Assembly: GCF_018691265.1 (NCBI RefSeq)
Contig: NW_024881279.1
Coordinates: forward strand, 3,253,243-3,317,242
Direction: 5' to 3'
Length of the DNA: 64,000 nucleotides
From: Tyto alba
Taxonomy: Eukaryota > Chordata > Aves > Strigiformes > Tytonidae
In this document: piece after piece, positions 1-10,818 of the stretch
Layout of the letters: every line of letters starts with the position of its first letter
Numbering within the stretch: position 1 is the first letter of the stretch
Translations under genes and position numbers: made by a program
Notes under the pieces: model-generated
What the model saw: the letters and a program-made list of their open reading frames with translations, nothing else
Databases searched by the model: none
What the model was told of the DNA's origin: nothing

Positions 1-1470
1 GTGAGGTTACATTAGTCAAAAGATGCCCATTTATTAAGAAGGGTTTAAAAAAGCAAGATATGGTCTCCAAAGCCCCATAAACTACTCATACATCTAGCTT
101 GCCCTTTCAGGTAAGGGAGGAAAAGGACACAGTGCGGAGACTGTCACAAATGTCACTCTGTCCTAGGGCTCCATTTACCTCCCCCCCTCCCCACCCCCCA
201 TTTGTCCCATTTACCACTGAAACACCCACACACCAATTCGTAGTGCCCTCAACAGTGCCCGTGGGCTGCATGTCCCAGTCAGCAGCATTGGGGCACTGGA
301 GGACACCCCTTGGACCCCCCCTTGCTCCTGACACCTCAGAACAGGAGGGGCGAGGAGGGGGAACCGCAGAGGGCTCTTCCCCCCAGAGCACCCCCAAACA
401 TTACCTGCGCCCTGCAGCACTGCTCCAACTGAGTCCTCCACTTGCCCTGGGACCCGCCCCAGCAGCTTTGAGCACCCATTGCCATCTTCAGGAGGAAGAC
501 AGACTAGGAAAGGAAGTCTGCTCCCTGATTTTCAGAAATTTCCATTTTTTTGAGCCTGGCAGGCTAGAGAGGCACAAGCTACTGCACCATATCCATGCTG
601 CATTATGTACTCGCGCCAGTAAAGAAACCTTATCTGAGCATCGTAATTTCATGCTTATCTAGATGAAAGAGCAAAGCCAGCTACTGCAAACAGTTGCAGC
701 TTCCAGCTAACGATGCCAGCAGAAAGACACGAGGGTGACAGTAGCGTACAATAGCTTGCTAGCTCCTGTGTGCCCCTTTATGTCCCCTGCCCTGGGCACT
801 ACGGTGTTTCAAGCTGCCATGGTTTCCGCAGGGGCTTTGTGCTACAGCTGCAGGGATCAATCCTGCGCTTGGGACCAGGCAGCAAGCACTGAGCATCTCC
901 ACAGCCACCCAGGTGCTGGCAACGCAACTGAGTCACGAGCAGGTTCAGAAAAGGTTGTGCTTGAGCAAGCTCAGCATTAGTCCTGCCCGTTCTGGGCTTG
1001 GTGAGCACGCTGCGATGGCAGACTGCCCTGCTCCATTCCAACGCGGCATTCGCCGAGGCTATCCGGGCTGTGAACGCAGACATGAACCCATGGGAATCGC
1101 CATTTCTCCAGGCAGAGAAGCCCTTGCCCCGGGGGTGATGATCCCAGCTTGCAGCTCTGGCATCAGCAGCACCATGCACGGCTTTTAGGATAGCTTACTT
1201 TTCACATTTGAAGCATCTGAGTCTTTTTCAATAATATTCCTAAATCAGCCATAACATGAACACTGCTTATCACACCCTAACTCCCACTGAAACAAGTTTT
1301 TCTTTAGAATCAGAATTAATGAATTCACAAATTAATTGCATTATTTATTCACTTCCTTACTCCTGATCATTCCAAATTCAAACTGAGTCATTTTGGATTA
1401 ATCCAACAGTTTGGATTTCCACTTGCTGTCTTTTCCTCCAGTCTCCAGAGTTTCTTCAGAAATATCTTCT
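1..1470. other. Flank upstream of IL5, no gene seen
   Basis: No convincing coding exon was found on either strand. The open frames are short, C-rich and overlap each other. RAD50 normally lies on this side of IL5, transcribed away from it, but no frame resembles its first exons with their Walker A nucleotide-binding motif. Confidence 0.5.
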
Positions 1471-1715
1471 ATTCTTATTCTTATTCTTATTCTTATTCTT
1501 ATTCTTATTCTTATTCTTATTCTTATTCTTATTCTTATTCTTATTCTTATTCTTATTCTTATTCTTATTCTTATTCTTATTCTTATTCATTTTCTTATTT
1601 GTATTCTTATATTCTTATTCTTATTTTTAAATTTGTATTCTTATATTCTTATTCTTACTCTTTTATTATTTGTATTTGTATTCGTATTCATATTCTTCAT
1701 TATTTCTTATTCCTA
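1471..1715. repeat. ATTCTT hexamer microsatellite with degenerate tail
   Basis: A near-perfect ATTCTT array of about 20 units fills 1471-1588. It decays into interrupted TATTC and TTATTT units up to about 1715. The strand is a pure pyrimidine-plus-A low-complexity tract. The long isoleucine- and leucine-rich open frame across it is only the repeat read as codons. Confidence 0.95.
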
Positions 1716-4085
1716 CCAATTATATCAGTGTTTGTGGTGCCTTCACTCTGCCCATACTCACAGACCAGACAAACTCCAGAGCTACAGGGATCAAAGGTGT
1801 ACAGCATCCAGGTCAGGACCTGGTGCTTACATTGCCCTATTTTGTTCTTAATCTGTCCTTCAGCTTCTTAACCCTGCATTCACACTAAAAAAAAACCAAA
1901 ACAAAACAAAACCCAAACTATCTGAACAATAACGAACCTGAGGCTGGAATATGTGACAATAGTTTGCATAGGGACACTGACCCAGCTTAGAGAGAAAAAC
2001 TGGCATTTGAGCAGTTCTGTTATCTCAAGCAGAAGAGATAAAAAAGACGGGGAGAGAGGCGGGGAGGAAGGAAAAGAGAAAATTCCTGCGTTGCAAAGTA
2101 TAATGATTTTGGAGTATGTCACAAAAAGACAGAGTAGTCATACAATGGTGAAGATCAATCTTGTTCCTTTGGGAGCAAGCCAAAGCCCTGCTGAAAAACC
2201 AGCCCCTGCTACTGATACGTGCAGCAAAAATACCCTATAATTCTCAGGAACTGGGAATTATCTCTTGAACACGAAAGGCCAAAATTTGTCTAGAGAAAAA
2301 AAAACAGCCATACAGTTCATACAAGGTTCTGGGACAGTGTTAGGATTCTGCAGAAGTGATTGAAAAATCCCAGAAACAAGAGAGGGACGATAAGGAAAGG
2401 CCTGAGACATAAAATCTGTTGGCAGTTGTGCCGGCCAGGAACCGAAGTGGAGACAGATGTGCTTGCTGCGATGAGCGGCCACTGGCACGGGGAGACCCGG
2501 GGTGGGGGGGTCCGTGGTGGCAGTGGGCGGCTCCGTGGGCAATCCCTCACAGCGGGGATGGGAACCGCTGTGCTACGGGATGGACCAACACTTGGCCGAG
2601 GAAAAGGTGAAAATGAGAGATGTCCCATTCCCAATCTTGAGGTCCCGCAGCAATTTAAGACCAAGCTGCCCATGGAGGTCTCCAGTGGTGGGGTCAAACC
2701 TCAGCCCGGCTGCCAGCCAAAGGGGAGAGGAGGCTTTGCCTGGAAAATCAGTGTGAGTTTGTGGGAGAACAGAAGAAACAAGCTGTAAACTGCCAAAAAC
2801 ACAGCGGATTGAGACAGGGGCTTAATATTTTCAGCTACATGACTTACAGATTCAGCCCGAGGGCAACTGGCAGTGCCATGCAGGTTCTCCACAGCAATGT
2901 GCTCATGCACAGTCCGTGTTCCTGCAAGGACACAATCCTCGGAGCCACATGATGAGAAAGCTCTACAGATAAGCCTGCAGCATGAGAAAAAACCCTCCAG
3001 TCTTGTTAGTGATGACAAGCTGGGTATAGCAAAGTGGGCAGCAATCAGCTTGCATGTTAGCTTGAGCTAAAACCACACAACGGCTACATATTTTTTTGAC
3101 TTCCCCAATTCAAAGTATTGAGATATTGAGGCATTTACTCATAACTGCTGCGGTATCGGGCTCCCGGCCACCGGGCCATGCAGCATGGGACCAGCAGATC
3201 TGCTCCTGTCCAGTCGAAACGGGGCCGGGCCGCCCACCACCGCGAACAGAAAGCAAATGATAGTGCTTTTTGCAAAACAACACCATTCTGTATTAAAAAG
3301 GAATCGAAATGGGCTTTTTCTGGCTTCCAGGAAAGAGGGAAACACGAGCCACTGAGTTGGTTAATTTGGCCAGATAACAAGCCATAACACCTTTGGTGAA
3401 TTAAGCCCTTAGACACGACCCTCGCAAACCCGGTGGGCTTCCCCCTTGCCAGCTCCCGGCCGGCGAGCGAGGCAGCAAAGGCACAAAAACGACTCCCCAG
3501 CCCCAGCTGAGCCCGCAGGGACCGGGCTGACTTGCTCGGGGCATCCTGCATCCCCCCCTTCCCCACCCAAAAGGAGCCACGTCGCTGTGCCCATCCCCAG
3601 GGCCGCCCTAGCACGCGGGCCAGGGCAGCAGCTTCCCCTGCTGTGAATTAATGAATTCTTACGGCATACCTGCATTTTAACAAAAACTTTTCCACAAGTA
3701 TTGAACAAATCCTGCCATCTGCCCTTTCTAGGCAGTGGTCCGCATATGTTCTCTGAGGGTTTGTTTGGATTTTTTTCTTACACCACAGCCTTTTCCCCCA
3801 TTGTCTATCAGAAGATTGCATGCTGTTATCAGAGAAGCACCAATTTCTAGAGAAGTGCCACGGAGATAGCAGCTGCTTGATCATGCTTTGGGTCATTCTA
3901 TGTTTTACAGATTTACTGATGAAAGGCCACATTCTTATATATTTATTACCTACTTCTGTGGAAATGCTGATTGGGTAAGGAGTATGCCCCAAGGTTAAAC
4001 ACTAAATTTACTGGAACCTTTCGCTTCCAGAAAGTTTCAATAAGTGGCCTTTTTTTCTATCAGTTTCAAAAATCAACCTAAACTG
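1716..4085. other. IL5 5' flank, no gene seen
   Basis: An A-rich stretch with AAAAC units lies near 1889-1915. A moderately GC-rich segment with some CpG lies at about 3420-3640. No exon with a recognisable protein match was found. The GC-rich segment could be regulatory, but no specific site stands out. Confidence 0.45.
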
Positions 4086-4135
4086 TTATTTCCTTGTAGA
4101 GAGACCATAAAATGACAGGGGAATGGTCCAGAAGC
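4086..4135 (+). promoter_or_regulatory. IL5: IL5 core promoter with CLE0-like and TATA-like elements
   Basis: The segment has TTATTTCCTTG at 4086-4096, followed by a CATAAAA box at 4106-4112, 54 bp before the start codon. This order and spacing resembles the mammalian IL5 proximal promoter, where the conserved lymphokine element CLE0 (an ATTTCCT core bound by AP-1 and Ets/NFAT factors) sits just upstream of a CAATAAA-type TATA box. A transcription start near 4133-4140 would follow. Similarity to the mammalian element is recalled, not aligned. Confidence 0.65.
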
Positions 4136-4165
4136 ACTTACAGGTTCTCTGAGCACATCAGGAGG

Positions 4166-4291
4166 ATGAAGACCCATCTCTACCTCCTTTTGCTGGCTGC
4201 AGGCATCTCTGCTGCTCCCCAGATGAGCAGCATGGCTGAATTACTGACATTATTACAGCAAATGTGTGAGGCAGTGACAAAGGACATACGG
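4166..4291 (+). CDS. IL5: IL5 exon 1 (coding part)
   Basis: This exon carries 42 codons: the signal peptide (about residues 1-17) and helix A, including Cys34. It ends at CGG followed by the donor GTAAGT. An upstream in-frame ATG at 4112 overlaps the TATA-like box, so it is not the start. Confidence 0.93.
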
Positions 4292-7228
4292 GTAAGTTCA
4301 ATTTCCACTTTTCTAATCTAAAATTTGATATACCAAATCCTCTTGTCCTTGAATATTGAACTTTTTTGAAAGTCAAACAATCTATTTATGTGACATTTTA
4401 TTCTTATTAGTGTTAATGTAGATGATATTTAAAAGGTTTAATTAATATTTTTTTTCAGAATCTGAGGATTGAAACTCCAGAAAATATAGATGTAAGTAAA
4501 ACTGCCTTTTTTTTTTTTTAATTAACTTTTTCATAAATTTAGTCATTAGAAATAGAGGTAGTTTTTAAATGGTTATCTCCTAAAATACTCTATTTGTATT
4601 TAAGAACTAACAATGACTTTAAATGTAGCTATTATAAGATATAGAATGTTACTGAAGTTATTAAATGTTATTTTAAGATATTAAATGTTATTTTAAGACA
4701 TAAAATGTTATTAAAAGCAACATGTTGAGTCAAAGGAAAATATGCTGTGATACAAAAGTAGCCAAGGGCAGCAATTATTCTTGTTCTATGCTGTTGTAAA
4801 TCTGCCGTAGAACACACACACACAGAGTGATTTTTCTGAATCAGCTTTTTAAATGTAGGACAGTTAGAAAGGAAAGCACAAACTCATTCACATTTCTTGT
4901 CTGTCTGCAAAAATACTTATTTTTAGTCTACTTTGCTTAGTCTACTTTTAGACATGGCTTTTTATACCTTTACCATCAGTATGGGGATTAAATAGTTGTA
5001 TTACCACATCTTGTCCGAAGGATGGTGTTAATGCCCCAAGAACAAGACACCAGCTACTGTATGTCCATGACTGAGGTCTGTCTTAAAGATCAAATTCTTC
5101 TTTATGCATTTGCCATCTCCTTTTCCATCTCTAATAAATTTCTCCTCTTCCCTCTTGGCTTAAAGGCTCTTTTCTTTGTGAGCCGACTTTAAACAACTTC
5201 CTCTCGATGCAGATGCTGCTAACAAGACTTTTTCTTCTGCTGTGCATCAACTGGAAACTTGGTTTCAGCATGAGATGACAGCCCAGCACAGAGCTCTTCA
5301 GATAATATGGCCATTTGTGGGAATGTAATCTGAGTCATTAATTTATTGAAAGAGCAGAATAATTCACATCTGTGCAGTAAAATAGCTGCAGGAGGGTGGG
5401 GTTTTTTTTGGTGGCAAACCCAGCCCATTCCTTGTAAATGAGGTGTAAAGTTCCCAGCTCTGTCACTTCTCACTGGATCCGTCTGGAAGAGCTCTCTTCC
5501 CCAGCTGGGGCTTGGGCTGGGTTTAACCCCGAGCTTTTAAAAACGAAAACAGAGGCAGAGTCAGCGGTGTCGAACGCCAGCAGCTCGCTCGTCCCTCTCT
5601 CTGCGGAGGTTCCCGGCGGTGCCTCGGGGAGAAGAGCGGCTCCCTCCCGCCTGTGCTCCCGACACGGAGAATTTCCCAGTGTCTCCGCGTGCGTTGCTCA
5701 TCGGTGGCAGAAGCGGGCAGCTTCCCAAGCCAGGTCGTGGGAAAAACGATCCTCCTCATCGTGCAGCCCCCAGGAACGACTGATGGGAGCCCATGGGTAG
5801 CTCGAGAATGGCATGAGCATGACGCTGGCCTTCCGCAGCGTTTCCTCCGATCGTTGCTGATTAGTTTTTGCTTCGTTTTTCATCACTTTCCTCTCCCATC
5901 ACACTTCAATCTCTTCCTGCCGCTGATGGTAGCATCCTCTCCTCCTTTTCTTCTCCGCGAGTTTAGCGGATCCCTTCCAAAACAACCCTGTGCTGGTGAG
6001 TGAAACCATCACCACCCTTTGCTCTGCTTCCATCCCCTGTCCCCTCTAGCCCTTCTGGCCACCTTTCCTGGACCAGAAGGTCTCGGAGACAAATGCCAGC
6101 TACCGCTCGGTAGAAGAAGACCAGTGTGCCCAGTGCACGGCCACCTTTGGGATGGGACAAGCAGGGCTGTGAGATGAGAACATGAGCATTGTCCCCATCC
6201 CTCCTGGCACGCAGATGTCAGCTGTCACAGAGGTTAATGTTCGGAGTAGTTTCAGGTTCATTTATTTGCCTTCCCTCGCGTTCAGACAGCTCTGGCTTCT
6301 GGGGCAGAAAGCATCTCGCATCCAAACTGAAGACATAAACCTGCTGACGCGAGCAGATGTAAGAAATCAAACCGGTCTTCAGATGGCTGCAGAAGAGACA
6401 GGGCTAAGTCTTTAGATAATGATATGGTTCATTTGGATGTTACAAAACACGCACTAGCAGAAATTATCATCTGCCAGGTTTCTGTCCACAGAGTAAATAA
6501 GTGTTAAGCATGTTTTCCTAAGTCGTTTGCAAATATGAGCCCAGAAGTTGGTAACAACTTCTTTGCTACCCAAGCAGTTGGATGTAACCCAAGATGATTT
6601 TTAATAAACTTATTGTAGTTCATGGTTACAAATTCTTGTATCTCAGTTTTGCTATTTCTTCCATCTTAGGATGTGAATTGTGTCCACACAATTTTTGAAG
6701 GAACGGAACAGCTGAAAACTATTCCAGCCATGAAAAAATTCAGTGTTTTTTTCCAAAAGTTTGAAAGACTTAAGCAATCACTTGCACCAAGCCTGGCAAA
6801 AGAGGTAGGAATTTATTTCTTATCTAAAAGAGATCATGCAGCAGAAATGTAATAAAATATGATCCATAATTCATAACTAAGCCCTTATTTCTACAAGAGA
6901 GAGAATAATTTTTGTACTCACTTGTGTTGAGTACATGGAAGAAGAAATCCTGGCATTATTTCACATTTCTACCCTTCCCTTGTTCTAGCCTTCAGCTCGA
7001 CTCACCTCTAATTTTGTCATCAGCATATTTAAGGTTTAAGGAAAATCATATCATTTATAAAATTATTTCAAGATTAAAAAGCTCTACATAACAGTTAAAT
7101 ATTATGTAATTTCATTTTCTTTATTAACTTTTCAGGGGAAATGTGATACAGAAAGAAGGAATGCAACACTATTCATAGAAAAGCTGATGACATTCATCCG
7201 AAAAGCATCAAAAAATGCAAGACTGTAG
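4166..7228 (+). CDS. IL5: Interleukin-5 (four coding exons)
   Basis: This is the gene for a secreted short-chain four-helix cytokine. IL-5 acts as an antiparallel disulfide-linked homodimer on the IL-5 receptor alpha/common beta chain complex and drives eosinophil and B-cell growth. The exons are 4166-4291, 4459-4491, 6670-6804 and 7136-7228. All junctions have AG/GT borders and phase 0, giving 128 residues (human IL-5 has 134). The 33-nt second exon is diagnostic, since mammalian IL5 also has an 11-codon exon 2. The start at 4166 opens a signal peptide (MKTHLYLLLLAAGISA). The motifs LRIETP, NCVHTIF and KCDTERR align with the human segments around the two dimer cysteines, here Cys57 and Cys101. 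There is one N-glycosylation sequon, NAT at residue 107. Cys34 is an additional cysteine. The IL-5-like avian gene KK34 is an alternative, but adjacency to IRF1 on the same strand favours IL5. Confidence 0.93.
4459..4491 (+). CDS. IL5: IL5 exon 2 (33-nt microexon)
   Basis: Eleven codons, N-L-R-I-E-T-P-E-N-I-D, lie between a TTTTTTTTCAG acceptor and a GTAAGT donor. The length is identical to mammalian IL5 exon 2, and the LRI-x-x-P core is shared with human IL-5. The exon is too short to appear in an ordinary open-frame search. Confidence 0.92.
4492..6669 (+). other. IL5: IL5 intron 2
   Basis: This is the largest IL5 intron (2178 bp). It is mostly AT-rich, with a short CA run near 4813-4823. 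A distinctly GC- and CpG-richer block lies at about 5440-6060 and contains several chance open frames. No coding or recognisable transposon sequence was identified in that block. Confidence 0.85.
6670..6804 (+). CDS. IL5: IL5 exon 3
   Basis: Forty-five codons lie between the TTAG acceptor and the GTAGGA donor. It carries Cys57 in DVNCVHTIF, the equivalent of the first human dimer cysteine, and the following helix. Confidence 0.93.
7136..7228 (+). CDS. IL5: IL5 exon 4 (terminal coding part)
   Basis: Thirty codons and a TAG stop at 7226-7228 follow a TTTTCAG acceptor. It contains Cys101 in GKCDTERR, the sequon NAT and the last helix. The C-terminus is shorter than the human one and lacks a tail matching the human terminal residues. 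Confidence 0.93.
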   Translation, partial: GKCDTERRNATLFIEKLMTFIRKASKNARL

Positions 7229-8450
7229 AGTTATCATTTTCTAGAATTGCTGTAAATTTAAATTATCAGTAAAACGTTTATTTGTTTTAAAAGTACTCTT
7301 CCTTTGTGTTAAAATCTGACAGGGCGCATCCTCAGTTTCAGTCGTACTGTACTGCTTTGTGTTTGGCATGCAAGCTCTGAAATTGTCAATGGCAAAATGC
7401 CATTTGTATTTCTAGAGGAAAATTTAAATGTTTGATAGATCAAATTGCACAGGGGATTCTGAAAGGACCTGACTAGGCATAAACCTTTGGGGTTTTTCAT
7501 GAAAAGTTAATTTCTGAACAGTCACAAGGAGAATGAACAACAGATGGATGTGAGTAAAAGCAGCTGTGCCTGATCTAACCATTGCCTGGCCCCGTGGCTT
7601 TCACATAAACATTGACTGATATGTCGAGCTGTGAGATGAATACATTTCCTTTGCTTTTCCTCAAGACCAGGGTGGACCAATGTCGGGGGGGCGGGCTGTC
7701 AAGCACTCGAGCAATATGGGCTGGGGACCTTAGAACTTTTCAGGTTTAAGGTCAAATTTTTGCTGGAAAATTTTGCGGGTATTATTCCTGATAACATTTC
7801 TGGAAGAGCAAGAACCTGTGTATAGACCATTAAACCAGTATATAACTGATGCTGCTGAAATAGGTGATTTAGCTCAGGGAACTGGTATGGATATACTGGG
7901 AAAATCTCAACATTGTAATATCCATCTATAGGAAAGAGGATTAATCAGTATAACTACAGGAGCAAAACTTTTCTGGTATGGACCTGGCTGTGCCACTGCT
8001 TTGAAGCCAGATGAGGATGAACTGCAAAAGTCATATTCTCACAATATTCCACCTGTTAAGCTCTACCCAAGCTTTGCTGTATCTATGCGTATCACTCATC
8101 AGCAAGGAATACCAGAACGTTGTGCTCACACATGGTTTGGCACACTTAGCACTCTGCCCAAAACCTTTCACAAGCGCTGAGCAACACACCCTGAGATTCT
8201 CCTCCACCTGCAGCTTTGGTAGATCAGTGTAAATTTGGCAAATACAGATTTGTAAGGATCTGGGCATATGCCACTTAGAGTTAGTGTTTTTCCTAAAGCT
8301 AATGGCGAGGATAGTAATGTTTAGATCAGTATGAATTTATTTTTACGGTGTCAATTAAATTATATTACATTTTATAGATATATGTATTTTGGAGAAAATA
8401 TTTATTCTGTGTTTTTACTACTTTTAATAAAGTGAACAAATGTTTGTGTC
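7229..8450 (+). other. IL5: Probable IL5 3' UTR with poly(A) signal
   Basis: The AT-rich sequence after the stop has scattered ATTTA-like elements and its first canonical AATAAA at 8426-8431, followed by a T-run at about 8457-8468. Mammalian IL5 mRNA is short-lived and has an AU-rich 3' UTR, which fits. The exact end is inferred, and earlier ATTAAA hexamers (near 7829 and 8353) could be used instead. Confidence 0.5.
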
Positions 8451-9565
8451 TGCCTTTTTTTTTTTTTCCCCCTAAATTTCTTCAGAGCTATTCCTACACG
8501 TGAGCAAATCTAGTTATTGTAACATCTCTGATAGTCAAATGAATTAGATCCTTGAGGTGGGCAAGCAAGATTATTGCTAGAAGCTGTTTCTAATGATGCA
8601 CAAATTAAAACCCAGAGAGCCTATTAAGGTGCATACCTCTGTGATGGAGCTGAGCTTGCATGTTTGATTTTACTTTACCAGAACTGCTGAGGGGCCCCTG
8701 CTAGAACACAGAGTGATGGGCCATGGAGACCTACGTGGCTGGTCACAGGAAAGCTTATTGGTGTCTCTCTTTCCAACAATTAAAATAGAAGGGGAGAGAA
8801 TCCAAGTGACAGTCTAACTGCAAAACTTGCTCCAGGTGGTGGCAATGCCTGAGGCTTGAAGCCAAACATTTTTTTGGTGCTTATTCTCAGATGCAGACAC
8901 CCACCAGCATCTGACCAAGCATCCTACATACAGATTGTCTGACTTAGCTGAGTAACTCCGAGCAATGGGGATAAACATGCTGCAAACAGAGGAAAAAAAC
9001 AGCCAGTGAGGTTCCTAATGTAAAATAAATACCTTTTAAATAAACAAGCAAGCATCTCCTCAGACCTGCAATGGAAATTACAGCCCTTGCCATTCGCAAA
9101 TAAACGTTTGCAAAGAAAGTACCTGAGGTGGAAAATGTTTTCACCCTCCTCCTGGGAGCTGGAGGCTTCCATGCTGAGAGCATCCCCAGAGCTGGCTGGG
9201 TCCACAGCTCTGGAGCCCCCGGCTGAGCAGAGCCCCCCCCAGACACCGAAACACCGTTAGCCGTCCTCAATTGCTCTCTCAGCTCAAAACAAAATCCCAG
9301 CCTACACAACCCCCGGATGACAGCTCTGGGCATTGCAGTCTGCCTATTAAAAATACTAGAAATAGGATGTTGTGATGAAGAACACTTAATAAAGTGGGGA
9401 GTGCAGAAGCTGGATGCTGGCTGTAGGTCCTTCCTGTGCTAATTGTACGTCACCCAGAACACAGGCAGAACTCCTCGGTTTGGCAGAGGGTTTTAGACAC
9501 CCAGCTGCAGTCAGCACTCCAAGCAGGCAGGAAAAATAATACTAACTAGAAATTACTACAGAGGG
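8451..9565. other. Intergenic, nothing recognised
   Basis: Short overlapping open frames on both strands show no similarity to known proteins. No repeat family was identified with confidence. Confidence 0.5.

Positions 9566-9589
<24 letters not shown>
9566..9589. repeat. Poly(A) tract, 24 A
   Basis: An uninterrupted A-run. It could be the tail of an old retroposon, but no target-site duplication or parent sequence was recognised beside it. Confidence 0.9.
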
Positions 9590-9597
<8 letters not shown>

Positions 9598-10775
9598 AGG
9601 GATTTTGCAGCATTTCAGACTTAATTGGGATAAGACAAAAATATCTAAATATTTTACATGAACAAAAACTAAGGAGAGATCTGATTCAAAGGGCCGGCAG
9701 GATTCCTTGCAGGGTGAGCTCTGCTCTGCTGAACAACTCCCCACCAGACCCAAGAAGTCCCTCCATCAGCATTTTGTCACCTTCTGGGACCTGATCCTGT
9801 TTTTCCCCATTTGCCCCCTCTCTGGAGCAGGCAGGGAGGAGGCAGCCAGCACCACAGGCTCGTTGTGCCCTGCAGCGTTACGCTTGGGACGCCCATGGCA
9901 CGTGGATCTGCATTTATTTCTTTCCTTTTAGTCTGTGTCCAGCCTGAGGCATGAGCTCCCCCTTGCCAGGTATCCCTGGGGAGGCTGTGGGTATTGAAAA
10001 ATAATTGTTTTTGTTTTTTAACTAATTTTTTATAGCTTTTTTTTTGTAATTTCAAATTATTCCTTAATCTCTTTTGGCTTGCACAATGGTGATTCTGCCT
10101 TTTATCTGCCAGGGGACTGCTTGGATGCCATTTGGAGACAGTTTTAGCCTTCTGAAGATGCTTTCTGGTTTTGACTGCTCTCCTCTGCCCTGCTGTACTG
10201 TTTTTCTGGATTTCTTCCACATTTTCACAAGACATTTTGATAGATAAGCACTTGCATACTGACTTCCAAAATACATGTTGTCAAACAGCTTCCTGACCAC
10301 CTGCAGAAATTTATGCACAAACAGATGGAAGAAATGTTTCTGATATTTGTATTAGAATTATCAGCTCCTAGAAAGCACAGTAGGTTGGAGAATATTAAAC
10401 AGGCTTTACAGAAAACCTGAAACTGGGGGAGTCTTGGGCACATTCATCCTTCTTCAGCTCTGCAGGTAGCACAAAGCCACTCCAAAATTTCCAGCCAAAG
10501 CAGCTTTCTCAGGGAACACTCCTGCAGGTTTGTGGCTTGTAGGGTGGGTCTGTCCCCAGCCACAGTTCTAAAACCCTCTTAGATGACACCTCAAATTAGT
10601 AGAACTAGCAATTTTACCCATGCAAGAGCAACTACAAACCTGGTTAGCAGCTATTACAGCCATGGACAATGCATCTAACCCCAGAAAACCCTTGTGTCAG
10701 GTACCTCAGACGAACCTGCCACTTGTGTTAGCTTCTGCTTCTTAATCAGAATAAAACCAGGTTGTATAATATATT
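9590..10775. other. Intergenic, nothing recognised
   Basis: A minus-strand frame of 152 codons at 9777-10235 is lysine-rich and matches no protein family I know. No splice context supports it, and it is treated as chance. Confidence 0.45.
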
Positions 10776-10785
10776 ACAAAAAAAA

Positions 10786-10816
<31 letters not shown>

Positions 10817-10818
10817 CC
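10776..10818. repeat. A-run followed by AAAAC pentamers
   Basis: A short poly(A) passes into five or six AAAAC units, ordinary low-complexity DNA. Confidence 0.9.

Noticed and set aside
1411..1888. Isoleucine/leucine/tyrosine-rich frames resembling membrane segments
   Set aside because: They are encoded by the ATTCTT microsatellite.
1..4085. RAD50 5' exons expected by synteny on the minus strand
   Set aside because: No minus-strand frame carries the conserved RAD50 N-terminus or Walker A motif, so the gene probably starts left of the window.
4112..4165. Upstream in-frame ATG giving an 18-residue N-terminal extension of IL5
   Set aside because: It overlaps the TATA-like box and would bury the signal peptide. 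The ATG at 4166 gives a normal secreted cytokine.
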